Positions 53,376-62,056 of a stretch of DNA of 64,000 nucleotides are shown in pieces (within the stretch, counting starts at the first letter, position 1; every line of letters begins with the position of its first letter). Source of the DNA: Deltaproteobacteria bacterium (GTDB taxonomy: Bacteria; Myxococcota_A; UBA796; UBA2385); assembly GCA_016792625.1 (NCBI GenBank), contig JAEUKK010000126.1, forward strand, positions 148,416-212,415. The letters are read 5' to 3'. The translations under genes and the position numbers were made by a program. The notes beneath the pieces are model-generated. The model saw only the letters and a program-made list of their open reading frames with translations. It was not told the origin of the DNA and searched no databases.

Positions 53376-54278
53376 ATGCGCGTGGCGCACATCACCGACC
53401 TGCACGTCCAGCGGCCGCCGCGGCTCATCGATCTGGTGACCGGGCCCAAGCGGCTGATCGGCGCGCTCAACCTCTACTTGCTGGGCCGGCGGGCCCACTT
53501 CTCCGCCGCGGTGCAGCAGGCGCTGGTCCAAACAGTTGAGGATCTCCGTCCAGACGTTGTTGTTTGTACCGGGGACCTGACCGCCATCGCCACCGACGAC
53601 GAGTTTGAGGCAGCGCGCACCCTCCTCCGCCCGCTGCTCGACCGGCAGCCTTTTGTGCTGCTGGCCGGCAACCACGACACCTACGTGCGCGAGGCCCACC
53701 CCGGCGCGAACATGCGGCGGTGGTTCGGCCCCTGGATGGGCCCGCGCGGCGCGCGCCTGCAGCGCCTCGGTGAGGCGGCCTTTCTGACCGTCGAGACCTG
53801 CCGCGCGCACCTGACCAGCCGGGGCCACACCCCGCCCGGAGAGCTCGAACAGGCGGCGACCTTGCTCGACACCCTGGGCATGCGCGGGCGCACCCCAGAG
53901 GAGGAGGGGCTTTTTGTGTTCTGGTGCCAGCACTACCCCCTGCGCGGGCGCAGCGGCGCCCCCTATGGGCCGGCGACCCGCTGCCTCGCTGACGCGCCGC
54001 AGGTCGAGGCGGTGCTGGCAGCCCGCCCCGAGATCAGCGCCGTGCTGCATGGGCACGAGCACCACGGCTTCCGCAGCGCATTGCCGGGCTCCCGCGGCCC
54101 GATCCCCATCCTGAACCCGGGCGCCTCGGGCTACGCGCACCTGCCCGACCGCCGCCGCACCGCCCACTTCTGCGTCTATGACGTCCAGGGCGGCCAGCTC
54201 CGCGGGGTGGAGCGCTACGCCTGGGATGGCGGCCAGTTCCGCCCTGAGGCGGGCGGGGCCTTCGCGACCGGCGGCTGA
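53376..54278 (+). CDS. Calcineurin-like metallophosphoesterase
   Basis: ATG 53376 has GGGAGAG before it. The 300-residue protein carries the five metallophosphoesterase blocks: HITDLHV, VVCTGDLT, LLAGNHD, a His in WCQHYP, and VLHGHEHHGF. It probably hydrolyses a phosphodiester such as a cyclic nucleotide or a lipid precursor. It is not a Ser/Thr phosphatase of the PPP type because it lacks their RGxxxxR block. No neighbour explains its substrate. Confidence 0.88.
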   Translation: MRVAHITDLHVQRPPRLIDLVTGPKRLIGALNLYLLGRRAHFSAAVQQALVQTVEDLRPDVVVCTGDLTAIATDDEFEAARTLLRPLLDRQPFVLLAGNHDTYVREAHPGANMRRWFGPWMGPRGARLQRLGEAAFLTVETCRAHLTSRGHTPPGELEQAATLLDTLGMRGRTPEEEGLFVFWCQHYPLRGRSGAPYGPATRCLADAPQVEAVLAARPEISAVLHGHEHHGFRSALPGSRGPIPILNPGASGYAHLPDRRRTAHFCVYDVQGGQLRGVERYAWDGGQFRPEAGGAFATGG

Positions 54279-54414
54279 GGGCGGGCCCCATCGCTCAGCC
54301 TGTTGATTTTCGTTCAATCAGAGGCCGTGTGGCCGCCCATTGCGCCTGGACCTGCGCCCGCCCCGGCGCTACGTTGGAGCGGCGTCGGCGCCGCTCCGAC
54401 CGCCTGAGGACCGC

Positions 54415-55437
54415 ATGCGCAGCCCCCGCCTCCGCCCACCGCTCCGTCCGCTGCTCTGCCTGTCGATCCGCCCGGGTCAGCCCGCGCCTCCACGGGTTGT
54501 GCGCCCCTGGCCGGTGCTCTGCCTGGGCGCCGCGCTCGCCGCGGGCTGCCGCACCCCCTCGGTCGCCATTGAGGCCCGCTCCGAGATGGAGGTGCAGGTC
54601 AACGGCATCGGCCTGTCCGAAGACGGCTCCTACGGTTTCGCCGGCATGTTCCAACAGGCCTGCGACTTTGACAGCAAGAGCGGCAGCGTGGGCAAGGACT
54701 ACGACGCGGGGCCGGGCCTCGAGCTGGTCCTCGACGTGCACGCCGGGCGCGGCCTGCTGTGGCTCGACGGGGGCGTCGGTGAGCTGCGCCAGAGCGCCGG
54801 TGAGGAGCTCGCCGGGCGGCCGCTGGATGGCCAAGATGTCGTGCACGGGCGCATCCTCAACGCGGACGACCACCTGCTCGTCGTCGAGCGCGAGGGGGTC
54901 TGCCAACTCGAGCGCCACCTCGGCGGTGCCGCACCTGGCCGCCTCGACCTGCCCGCCGAGGCCTGCGACCTGAGCGTCGGGCTCGTGGTCGACCGCGCGG
55001 ATGGTGTGGCGTTTCTCGGTCATGGGGGCGGCCTGCTCCGGGTCGGCGCCCGCGGGGCCGAGCCCGTCGACGACACGAGCAGCGCCAGCCTGGCCCTCGA
55101 CGAAGACCTGGGCCAGCTCTACGCCGGGTCGGTGGGCGGCGGCGCGCTGCGCGCCCTCGACCTGCAGGGCGGTGTGCGGTGGTCGAGCGCGCTCGACGGC
55201 GAGCTCGTCGGCGTGGCCGCGCTGCCCGCGGTCGACGCCGCGCTCGCCGCGGTGAACGTCGACGGTGTGCTCCGCCTGCTCGCGCTTCACGCCGACGACG
55301 GCGCGGTGGTGGGGATCACCGAGCTCGACGGGGTCGCCGCCACCGGGCTGGTGAGCAGCGCCGATGGCCGGGTCGCAGCGCTGGTGAGCACCGACCGGGT
55401 GCGGTTTTTCACGATCCGGGCCGAAGCGGAGCGCTGA
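54415..55437 (+). CDS. Lipoprotein with beta-propeller-like repeats
   Basis: ATG 54415, with GAGGA upstream, is preferred to the in-frame 54340. The 340 residues have an Arg/Pro-rich start followed by the lipobox LGAALAAGC near residue 45, which is late for a lipoprotein signal. The remainder is beta-rich with repeating Asp/Gly turns (LLWLDGGVG, GLVVDRADGVAFLGHGGGLLRVG, QLYAGSVGGGALRALDL), suggesting a propeller. The final 29 bp overlap the convergent sulfotransferase gene. A less GC-rich patch, about 54300-54325, lies upstream. Function unknown. Confidence 0.65.
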   Translation: MRSPRLRPPLRPLLCLSIRPGQPAPPRVVRPWPVLCLGAALAAGCRTPSVAIEARSEMEVQVNGIGLSEDGSYGFAGMFQQACDFDSKSGSVGKDYDAGPGLELVLDVHAGRGLLWLDGGVGELRQSAGEELAGRPLDGQDVVHGRILNADDHLLVVEREGVCQLERHLGGAAPGRLDLPAEACDLSVGLVVDRADGVAFLGHGGGLLRVGARGAEPVDDTSSASLALDEDLGQLYAGSVGGGALRALDLQGGVRWSSALDGELVGVAALPAVDAALAAVNVDGVLRLLALHADDGAVVGITELDGVAATGLVSSADGRVAALVSTDRVRFFTIRAEAER

Positions 55438-57247
55438 GCCGCCGCGGCGCAGCCCGCCCGCCCCCGAGCCGCCGGGTGAGGTCGAGGCTCTCTGCGAGGT
55501 TGGGGAAGCGCGTCCACCGGCCGACCGAGCTGGGGTCGAGGGCGGGGTCGCCGAGGCGCCTGGGCGTGGCCCCCGCCAGCAGCGCGCCGACCGGGAGGGG
55601 GCTCAGGCCCAGCGCGCGGCGCAGTCCGGCGAGCGCCCGCTCGGGGTGGGCGACCAGCGCCTCATAGTGGAGGGTGACCTGGCGGAGCGGCAGGGCCCGG
55701 CGCCAGTGGTCGGCGAGGGCCTCCGCCGCCGCGCCCCGCTCGACGAGGTCGAGCAAGCCGCCGCAGGGCCCGTCGGCCGGGCTCCAGCGGCTCCAGGCGC
55801 TCAGGCTGCGGTCTAGGGGCTCGCGCTCGACGAAAATGACCTGTGCGTCGGGAAAGGTGCGCGCCACCACGCCGAGGTAGAGCAGCAGGTCGGGGCTCGC
55901 GTCGACCAGGGGCCCTCGAGCTTCGGCGCCGTTGGCCCAGCGCGCCGCCACCGCGGCCAGCGTCGCCTTCGGCAGCGCGGCCAGCGCCGCGGCGGGGCTT
56001 CGCGTCGGGTCCGGCCGAAGCTGGCGCAGCAGGCCGGGGAGCCCACGCGTGGGCCCGCTGGTCGCGCCGGCTGACCACCCCGCGACGAGCCGGCCGACGA
56101 GCCGCGCCCCGCTGCCTGGCGCGCCGGCCACGAAGATCGGCCCGGACCCCTCCGCGGGGGCAGCCGTGACGCGCCCGCAGGGCAGCGCGGAGTGCAGGGC
56201 GGCGAGCGCGTCGACCTCCGACCAGTCGAGCGGGCCCGGCCGGGGCGCGCCGACCCGAACGCGCTCGAAGGCCTCGCCAAAACACATGCTCGCAGCTGCG
56301 TGATCGCCGCGTGCCTCGAACAGCCGCCCGCGGAGCTGCTCCCGTCGCACGAGCTCCGCCGCCGACCAGCCCACGGCCGCGTCGAGCAGCCGCAGCCCGC
56401 CCTCCGGGTCGCCCATGTGCGCGCGCAGGGCCGCGAGACCCAAGCGGCCGGCCGGGCTGAGCTCCCCTCCCCCATCGAGCCGCTCGAGCGCGGCGCGCGC
56501 CTCAACCGCCAGCCCCCGCTGCGCGCGTGCCGCGGCCGTCCGCTCGACCACTGGGGTCGTCGCCCCGCGCTCTGGGCCGAGCCGGCGCAGCCGCAGCTCT
56601 GCCGCGTCGGCCCGCCCGAGGGCGAGCTCGGCGTCTGCGGCGGCCAACACGAGCTCGGTGGACCGAGGATCGGCTGGGTCGGCTTGGCCGCGCGTGGTGA
56701 TCAGCGCCAACGCGCCGTGCGCGTCGCCCAGATCGAGGCGCAGGCGGGCCTCTGCGGCGAGCGCGCCGAGGTGCTCTGGCTGGGCTTGGCGTGCGGCGCG
56801 CAGGTGCCGGCTGGCGCCGGGGTGGCCCGCGAGGCGCTGGGCTTCGGCGAGCAGGACGCGCAGCTCGAGATCGGCGGGCAGGTCGCGCAACAGCGCGTCG
56901 AGGGTGGAGACCGCGGCGGGGTAGAGCCCCACCTCGATGAGGGCGCGCCCAGAGATCAACGCTGCCCGTGGCCCCAGTGGGCCAGCGAGCCGCCCGAGCG
57001 CAGCCAAGGCGTCCTCGGGCTCGCCGAGGCGAAGACAGAGCGCGGCGAGGTCGGTCAGCGCGTCAGGCTGCGCGGGGTGGAGCTCGACGCAGCGGATGAG
57101 CAGCGCCCGCGCGCCAGCGAGATCACCGGCCTGGCGGGCATCCACGGCGGCTGAGCGCAGCGCGGCGAGGTTCAGGCTGGCCCGACCGGCCATCGGGCGG
57201 CGGGGCACCCGCAGGCGCAGCGGTGGCTCTTCCGTTCCGCTGTCCAT
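55409..57247 (-). CDS. TPR-sulfotransferase fusion
   Basis: ATG 57247 gives 612 residues. Residues about 20-330 are TPR-like helical repeats (AGDLAGARALLIRCVELHPAQPDALTDLAALCLRLGEPEDAL). Residues about 365-600 are a sulfotransferase domain: 5'-phosphosulfate loop PIFVAGAPGSGARLVGRLV, and 3'-phosphate motif VIFVEREPLDRSLSAWSRW. The canonical PRSGTT loop is changed to PGSGAR, so activity is uncertain. Such TPR-sulfotransferases usually modify proteins or glycans using PAPS. It lies downstream of the ABC genes, 94 bp from the ATPase stop. Confidence 0.8.
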   Translation of the reverse strand: MDSGTEEPPLRLRVPRRPMAGRASLNLAALRSAAVDARQAGDLAGARALLIRCVELHPAQPDALTDLAALCLRLGEPEDALAALGRLAGPLGPRAALISGRALIEVGLYPAAVSTLDALLRDLPADLELRVLLAEAQRLAGHPGASRHLRAARQAQPEHLGALAAEARLRLDLGDAHGALALITTRGQADPADPRSTELVLAAADAELALGRADAAELRLRRLGPERGATTPVVERTAAARAQRGLAVEARAALERLDGGGELSPAGRLGLAALRAHMGDPEGGLRLLDAAVGWSAAELVRREQLRGRLFEARGDHAAASMCFGEAFERVRVGAPRPGPLDWSEVDALAALHSALPCGRVTAAPAEGSGPIFVAGAPGSGARLVGRLVAGWSAGATSGPTRGLPGLLRQLRPDPTRSPAAALAALPKATLAAVAARWANGAEARGPLVDASPDLLLYLGVVARTFPDAQVIFVEREPLDRSLSAWSRWSPADGPCGGLLDLVERGAAAEALADHWRRALPLRQVTLHYEALVAHPERALAGLRRALGLSPLPVGALLAGATPRRLGDPALDPSSVGRWTRFPNLAESLDLTRRLGGGRAAPRRLSAPLRPGS

Positions 57248-57340
57248 GGCGCCCCCCAAGCCGGGGCAACGGCGCCGGGGCGGCGCGGCTTGAGCCCCTT
57301 GGCGCGAGCGGCCAGCGGCGCGGGCGGGCCGTGGCGCGGA

Positions 57341-58294
57341 TCAGCGGGCCTCGGCGCGCCGGGCCATCCAGGCCGCCTCCAGCCGCTCCCCTGCGCCGAT
57401 CTCGAGCAGGGGGACGCCGGCGCCCAACAGCAGGGGCAGGAGCGCTTGGTTGAGCGCGGCGGCCTCGGTCCCCGCGGGAGCGACGACCAGCAGGGTGTGA
57501 TCGCTGAGATCCAGCGCGATCCCAGGGAGCGCCGCCAAGATCGCGGCCCGGAGGGGCTCACCGCCGCCGAGGTGCCGGTCGAGGGCGGACTGCGCCGGCT
57601 CGCCCAGCACATACCGAAGGCGGCGCTGGCGCTCGGTGACCTCGGCTAGCGAGCCCGCGCGCAGGCAGCGCCCCGCCTCCATGAACACGACGTGATCGCA
57701 GACCGCCTCGAGCTCGGCGAGCACGTGGCTGCTGATCACCAGGGTCGAGCGCCCGCCCCGTCGCCGCAGCACCTCGCGCATGCGCACGACCAGCTCGGGA
57801 TCGAGGCCGTTGGTCGGCTCATCGAGCAGGATCAGCTCGGGCGCGCCGAGCAGCGCCTGGGCCACCGCCACCCGCCGCTTCATGCCGTGTGAGAGCTGGC
57901 GGACCAGGGCGCCCGCGCGGTCGCGCAGCTCGACCTCGTCGAGGATGTGGTCCACCGCCTGATCGGCCTCGGCGCGGCTCATGCCCTGCAGGCGGGCGAA
58001 GTAGCGGAGCAGGGCGGCGACCGGGGTGTGGGGGTTGAGCTCGCAGTCCTGCGGGAGCACGAGGACCCGCCCCTTGTGGGCCCACGGGTCGAAAGCGCCC
58101 TCGCCGAGCACATCCACGAGGCCCTCGTCAGCTTGGACAAAACCGCCGGCGATGCCAAACGCTGTTGTCTTACCTGCGCCGTTCGGGCCAACGAGGCCGC
58201 AGATCGCGCCCCGGGGCACCGAGAAGCTCAGCTGGTCGAGCGCGCGGAGCTTGCCATAGGCTTTGGTGACCGCATCGAAGCGCAGGGCGAGCAT
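57341..58294 (-). CDS. ABC transporter ATP-binding protein
   Basis: The 317-residue protein has Walker A GPNGAGKTT, Q-loop LPQDCELNPHTPV, signature LSHGMKRRVAVAQAL (close to LSxGQ), Walker B LILLDEPTNGLDPE and switch SHVLAELE. The final 90 residues form an accessory domain seen in ABC-2 type exporters. It pairs with the permease gene 15 bp upstream. The substrate is unknown. Confidence 0.92.
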   Translation of the reverse strand: MLALRFDAVTKAYGKLRALDQLSFSVPRGAICGLVGPNGAGKTTAFGIAGGFVQADEGLVDVLGEGAFDPWAHKGRVLVLPQDCELNPHTPVAALLRYFARLQGMSRAEADQAVDHILDEVELRDRAGALVRQLSHGMKRRVAVAQALLGAPELILLDEPTNGLDPELVVRMREVLRRRGGRSTLVISSHVLAELEAVCDHVVFMEAGRCLRAGSLAEVTERQRRLRYVLGEPAQSALDRHLGGGEPLRAAILAALPGIALDLSDHTLLVVAPAGTEAAALNQALLPLLLGAGVPLLEIGAGERLEAAWMARRAEAR

Positions 58295-58309
58295 CGGGCT
58301 CCTCGGGGG

Positions 58310-59215
58310 CTAGGCGTCGGCGCGCAAAAAGCGCAGGTGACCGAGGGTGAAGCCGACGACCCCCATGGCCACGAGCAAGCCCATGGCCGGCGCGCGGTCG
58401 ACGAAGGCGGGGCGCCACAGGTCGAGCTCGTGGGAGCCGGGGAGCAGCGTGCGCGCGGCCTCGACCAGCGGCGGGGCGAGATCGACGACCATGGGCAGGT
58501 TCAACGCGCCCCGCAGCGCGCCGCCCAGGATGAGCCCGCCGATGCACAGGCCCCAGGCCACGTAGACCGAGCGGGTCAGCTGGCTGAGCCCGAGCGCGAG
58601 GCCGAGCCAGGGCAGGCCATAGACCCAGCCCCGCAGCCCCATGCGGGCGAGCCAGAGCGCCGTCTCGACCGGCGGCATGCCCGTCGTGCGGATCATGCCG
58701 ACCACCCACACGCCCAGCGCGGCGATTTGCAGGCCCACCAGCAGCACGAGGGCCTGCCCGCAGAGCTTGCCCACCGCCCAGGCGGTGCGCCCGGTGCGAC
58801 CCAGCGCGAAGCGGGCCGAGCCGGAGGCGCGCTCAGAGGCGACGCTGCCGCCGGCGACAAAGGTGCTCAGGGCGGGGGTGAAGGTCAGGGCCACCCATCC
58901 ATAAAATATGGCCAGCACGGGCATCCCGAGGATCTGGCGGACCAGCTCTTCTTCGCCGACCAGGTTGGTCAGGGCGTGGATGAGCTCGTCGCTCTGGCGG
59001 AGGCTGTCGGTGAGCGCCCCCGGTCGGCGGGTCGCCGGCACGCGCAGGGCGTTGGCCGCGACCTGCTCAATCTCATTGAGGACCTCGACGAAGATCAGCG
59101 TGGCGAAGACGCTCCCGGCGAGGAACAGCAGCAATAGGAGCAGGGCACGCCACGAGCGCAGCGACTCGAGCAGGTCAAAACCAGCCACCAGGGCGATGTC
59201 TCGGAGCAGTCGCAT
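58310..59215 (-). CDS. ABC-2 type transporter permease
   Basis: ATG 59215 gives 301 residues with about six membrane segments, starting at residues 25-45 (ALLLLLLFLAGSVFATLIFV). The loop between the first and second segments is large (about 50-100) and extracytoplasmic. The composition and pairing with the ATPase 15 bp downstream fit an ABC-2 exporter. The preceding membrane coiled-coil gene is 18 bp upstream and likely in the same transcript. Confidence 0.88.
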   Translation of the reverse strand: MRLLRDIALVAGFDLLESLRSWRALLLLLLFLAGSVFATLIFVEVLNEIEQVAANALRVPATRRPGALTDSLRQSDELIHALTNLVGEEELVRQILGMPVLAIFYGWVALTFTPALSTFVAGGSVASERASGSARFALGRTGRTAWAVGKLCGQALVLLVGLQIAALGVWVVGMIRTTGMPPVETALWLARMGLRGWVYGLPWLGLALGLSQLTRSVYVAWGLCIGGLILGGALRGALNLPMVVDLAPPLVEAARTLLPGSHELDLWRPAFVDRAPAMGLLVAMGVVGFTLGHLRFLRADA

Positions 59216-59233
59216 GGTCAGCCCCCCGCAGCT

Positions 59234-60028
59234 TTAGAGCTGCCCCTCGGCTGCCAGCTCGGCCGCGGCGCGCTCGACGGCGGGGCGCATCGCCTCGACC
59301 TCGACGAGGTTCCAGATCTGCAGGGCTTCGGCGTCGACGCCCTCGAGGCGCTCGGCGCCGATGAGGTCCTCCATCCCTGCCTGGGCCTCGTAGAGGGCGC
59401 CGGTGACCTCGTGGGTCAGCCGCAGGGCGTCGGCGGTCGGGGGCCGGTCGCCCTCGAGCGCGAGATCGATGAGCTCATCGGCGTGATCGGCGAGCTTGGC
59501 CTCGAGCTTGCTGACCACCGCGTCGAGCTGGGCCTGCTCCTCTTCGTTCAGCTCGGCCTGCTCGGTGATCGCCGCCCGGGTCTGCGCCGCCCGCACCGCT
59601 TGCAGCTCAGCGGCCTGGTTGAAGCCCGAGATCAGCTCAGCGGGCGCGGGACCACCCCCCTCAGCCGCCGCTGCGCCCTCGCCGGCGCCGTTCGGCTGGT
59701 CGACAACCACGGCGGGCCCGCCGGCATCCCCGCTGGGCGGGGGTGGCGCGGCTGGCTCAGCCGGACCGGGACCGTCAGACCCACCGAGCAGCTCGCCCAT
59801 GCCGGGGAGCAGCCCTGCGCCAAAACCGCTGCGCCGGGCGGTGGTGCGCTGGGCCTTGACCAGCTCGTCGCGGGCTCGGTCCAGGTCGGCCTGCGCGGCG
59901 GCCAGCTCGCGACGGGGGCCGACCCCGCCGCCCACCCAGCCGAGCAGCAGCCCCACCGCGGCGCCGACAATGGCGAGGAGCGGGGCGGAGGAGGGGCGGG
60001 CTGGCGGACGGGTGCTGGGCTGCGACAT
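59234..60028 (-). CDS. Single-pass membrane protein with coiled coil, part of the ABC unit
   Basis: ATG 60028 gives 264 residues. A hydrophobic segment (APLLAIVGAAVGLLLGWVGGG) near residue 20 is followed by a helix likely to form a coiled coil (about 40-65), a Pro/Gly/Ala-rich linker (about 85-130) and a second helical domain (about 135-264). It is first in the three-gene set with the permease and ATPase, so it may link the exporter to the periplasm. I do not recognise the family. Confidence 0.65.
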   Translation of the reverse strand: MSQPSTRPPARPSSAPLLAIVGAAVGLLLGWVGGGVGPRRELAAAQADLDRARDELVKAQRTTARRSGFGAGLLPGMGELLGGSDGPGPAEPAAPPPPSGDAGGPAVVVDQPNGAGEGAAAAEGGGPAPAELISGFNQAAELQAVRAAQTRAAITEQAELNEEEQAQLDAVVSKLEAKLADHADELIDLALEGDRPPTADALRLTHEVTGALYEAQAGMEDLIGAERLEGVDAEALQIWNLVEVEAMRPAVERAAAELAAEGQL

Positions 60029-60087
60029 CGGGACCTCGGGTCGGCCCTAACCCTACGCCGCCCGCCGCCGGCGCCATGCCCCCCGGC

Positions 60088-60909
60088 TCAACCTCGGGCT
60101 TTGGCGCCCGGCTCACCCGGGGCCGGGGGCCGGACGATCCGTCGGCGGGGGGCCTCGCCGCCCGCGGCGGTGGCAGCGCGGGCCGGCGGCTCTGCGACGG
60201 GGAGCGGCTCGGGCACCAGCGCGGGCCCCGCGCCCAGCGCCCGCCCGGGGAAGGCCGCCGGGCTTCGCAGCGGGGCGCGATCCATGGCGCCGCCAATGCG
60301 CTCATCAGCGTCACGCACGCCCATCACGACCGGGGGCGGCGCGCGGGTGGGCCGCCGCACGACCGTGGGGACCTCGACCACCGCCGCCGGCCGGGACCGG
60401 GGGCGGACCGGCGGGGGCGCCGCGGCTTTGCGGCGCTGCGCGCGCATCCGGGCCACCGTGCGCTGGCGCCGCAGGCGGAAGGGCCGCCGGCGCAGGCGCC
60501 GACGCTCGCCGATGACCGCCTCGACGCCGACGCCCGCCAAACGCGCGATCACGATGTCGGGCATCTTGCCGATGCGGTCGACCAGCGAGACCAGCTCAGG
60601 CACCCCTTCGCCGTGCAGATCGCGGCCGCGCACCCGCCAGCCACCCCGGGCGAGAGCCCGCCGGAGCCGTCGTGGGCTCGACCCGAAGCGGCGCGCGGTG
60701 TCGCGGATCGAGCCGCCCAGCGCGAGGCGCCGGAGGACCTCGGGCCACCAGGCGGCCCGGGTCACGCACTCGGGCTGGTCGCGGCTCGCGAGCGCCCGCT
60801 CGGCCTCGTCCACACTCACCCCGAGCGCGGCGCAGACCTCGTGGAGGGGCTCTCGGCGGAGGCGCTCACACAGCGCCCCCCACCAGCCAAGATCCGCGTG
60901 GCTGTGCAT
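60088..60909 (-). CDS. Putative helix-turn-helix protein with basic, proline-rich tail
   Basis: ATG 60909 gives 273 residues. The segment LALGGSIRDTARRFGSSPRRLRRALARGGW, about residues 60-90, has the spacing of a helix-turn-helix, and a first HTH-like motif lies near residues 20-40. Residues about 130-160 are very rich in Arg. The C-terminal 120 residues are Pro/Ala/Arg-rich and disordered. It probably binds DNA. I cannot name the family. Confidence 0.5.
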   Translation of the reverse strand: MHSHADLGWWGALCERLRREPLHEVCAALGVSVDEAERALASRDQPECVTRAAWWPEVLRRLALGGSIRDTARRFGSSPRRLRRALARGGWRVRGRDLHGEGVPELVSLVDRIGKMPDIVIARLAGVGVEAVIGERRRLRRRPFRLRRQRTVARMRAQRRKAAAPPPVRPRSRPAAVVEVPTVVRRPTRAPPPVVMGVRDADERIGGAMDRAPLRSPAAFPGRALGAGPALVPEPLPVAEPPARAATAAGGEAPRRRIVRPPAPGEPGAKARG

Positions 60910-60962
60910 GCAACCTCCGCCCGACGGTGCGCGTCACCGCCGATGCCCAGCCTGAAGCGGGG

Positions 60963-61583
60963 TCAGGGGCGAGTGTACCGCAGGAACAGCCCCCCTGCGG
61001 TCCATTCCGCAGCGTCGAGGCGCAGGCGCGCCACTCCGGTCGTCGAGCCTTCCCCGGGTGGGCCGCCGAGCAGCAGCGGGCACAGGGTCAGCCGCAGCTC
61101 ATCCACGGAGTCGGACGCGAGCAGGGCCGACACAAGCCCCCAGCCGCCCTCGACCACGAGCAGCGCGGCGCCCTGCGCGCGGGCCGCAGCCAAGGCCGCC
61201 CCGACCGGATTGGCGCAGCGGTGGGCCCGACCGCCGAGGGCCTCTACATGCCCGGGATCGAGCTCCGCGCCGCCAAAGACCTCGAGAGCAGCGTCGGGCT
61301 GGGGGAAGCCGGCTGCCGTCGGTCGCGGATGTAGGCGGGCCGCGCGGGTCACCACAAAGAGCGGCGGAGGCGGCCGGGCGGGCGCCTCGGCCCACCAGCG
61401 GTGCCAGGCGCGGGGCGGCAGGGGCCAGTCGCAGAAGGACCGACCGCCGGTCAGCACCACGTCGGCCTGGGCGCGCAGGCGGGCCATGCGCTCGCGGTCC
61501 TCGGGGCCGCCGAACATGGCGGGACCGCGCGCCGGGCTGAGCCGGCCGTCGAGGGCCGCGGCGAGGTTGGCGATGACCCGCAC
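60963..61583 (-). CDS. RibD C-terminal domain / DHFR-fold reductase
   Basis: GTG 61583 starts 2 nt beyond the folB stop; a GTG at 61622 inside folB is the alternative. The 206-residue protein shows the RibD_C pattern: VIANLAAALDGRLS, DVVLTGGRSFCDW, LLVVEGGWGLVSALLASDSVDELRLTLCPLLLGG. RibD_C enzymes reduce the pyrimidine ribosylamino intermediate of riboflavin with NADPH and have the dihydrofolate reductase fold. Here it is coupled to folB instead of a riboflavin gene, so it could act in pteridine or folate reduction. Confidence 0.8.
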   Translation of the reverse strand: MRVIANLAAALDGRLSPARGPAMFGGPEDRERMARLRAQADVVLTGGRSFCDWPLPPRAWHRWWAEAPARPPPPLFVVTRAARLHPRPTAAGFPQPDAALEVFGGAELDPGHVEALGGRAHRCANPVGAALAAARAQGAALLVVEGGWGLVSALLASDSVDELRLTLCPLLLGGPPGEGSTTGVARLRLDAAEWTAGGLFLRYTRP

Positions 61584-61585
61584 GC

Positions 61586-61945
61586 TTAGGCCAAGCCGAG
61601 CTCTGCCCGGGTGCGCCAGCACTCCACCGCGACCGCGCCGATCTCGGGCATGTCGAGCGGGCGCTTGGTCACCCGCACCCGCACCCGATCCACCGGAAAG
61701 CCGGCCAAGATCACCGCAGCGGCGTCTTCGGCGACCCGCTCAATGAGCTTGTAGCGGCGCGGGCAGATGTGGGCGCGCAGGGCGCGGTAGACCTCGGCGT
61801 AGTCGACGAGCCCGTCGGGCTGATCGGCCGCCGCGGCCGCCCGCCAGTCGGTCTCGGCCTCAAAGTCCAACGACAAGGTCTGGAGAATGTCGGCCTCGAT
61901 GGGCAAGAAGCCCACGTGGCAGCGCAGCGTGAACCCGAGGCCCAT
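61586..61945 (-). CDS. folB: Dihydroneopterin aldolase
   Basis: ATG 61945 gives 119 residues, the normal FolB length; a very long in-frame extension upstream is a shadow of the pfk gene. The protein has GFTLRCHVGFLPIEADILQTLSLDFEAETDW, then DGLVDYAEVYRALRAHI, LIERVAEDAAAVILAGFPVDRVRVRVTKRP and the end VAVECWRTRAEL. FolB cleaves dihydroneopterin to 6-hydroxymethyl-dihydropterin in folate synthesis. It is divergent from pfkA, with 111 bp between, and followed by the RibD_C reductase. Confidence 0.85.
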   Translation of the reverse strand: MGLGFTLRCHVGFLPIEADILQTLSLDFEAETDWRAAAAADQPDGLVDYAEVYRALRAHICPRRYKLIERVAEDAAAVILAGFPVDRVRVRVTKRPLDMPEIGAVAVECWRTRAELGLA

Positions 61946-62056
61946 CACCCGGTCGGGCGGGCGCGCCGGGGCGGCGGTCGGGGTCGCGGTCAAGGGGGCC
62001 TCCGGGGCGGGCGCCGCCGCTAACCCCCGGCGGGGGCGCAGGTTAGCCGCGCCCCC

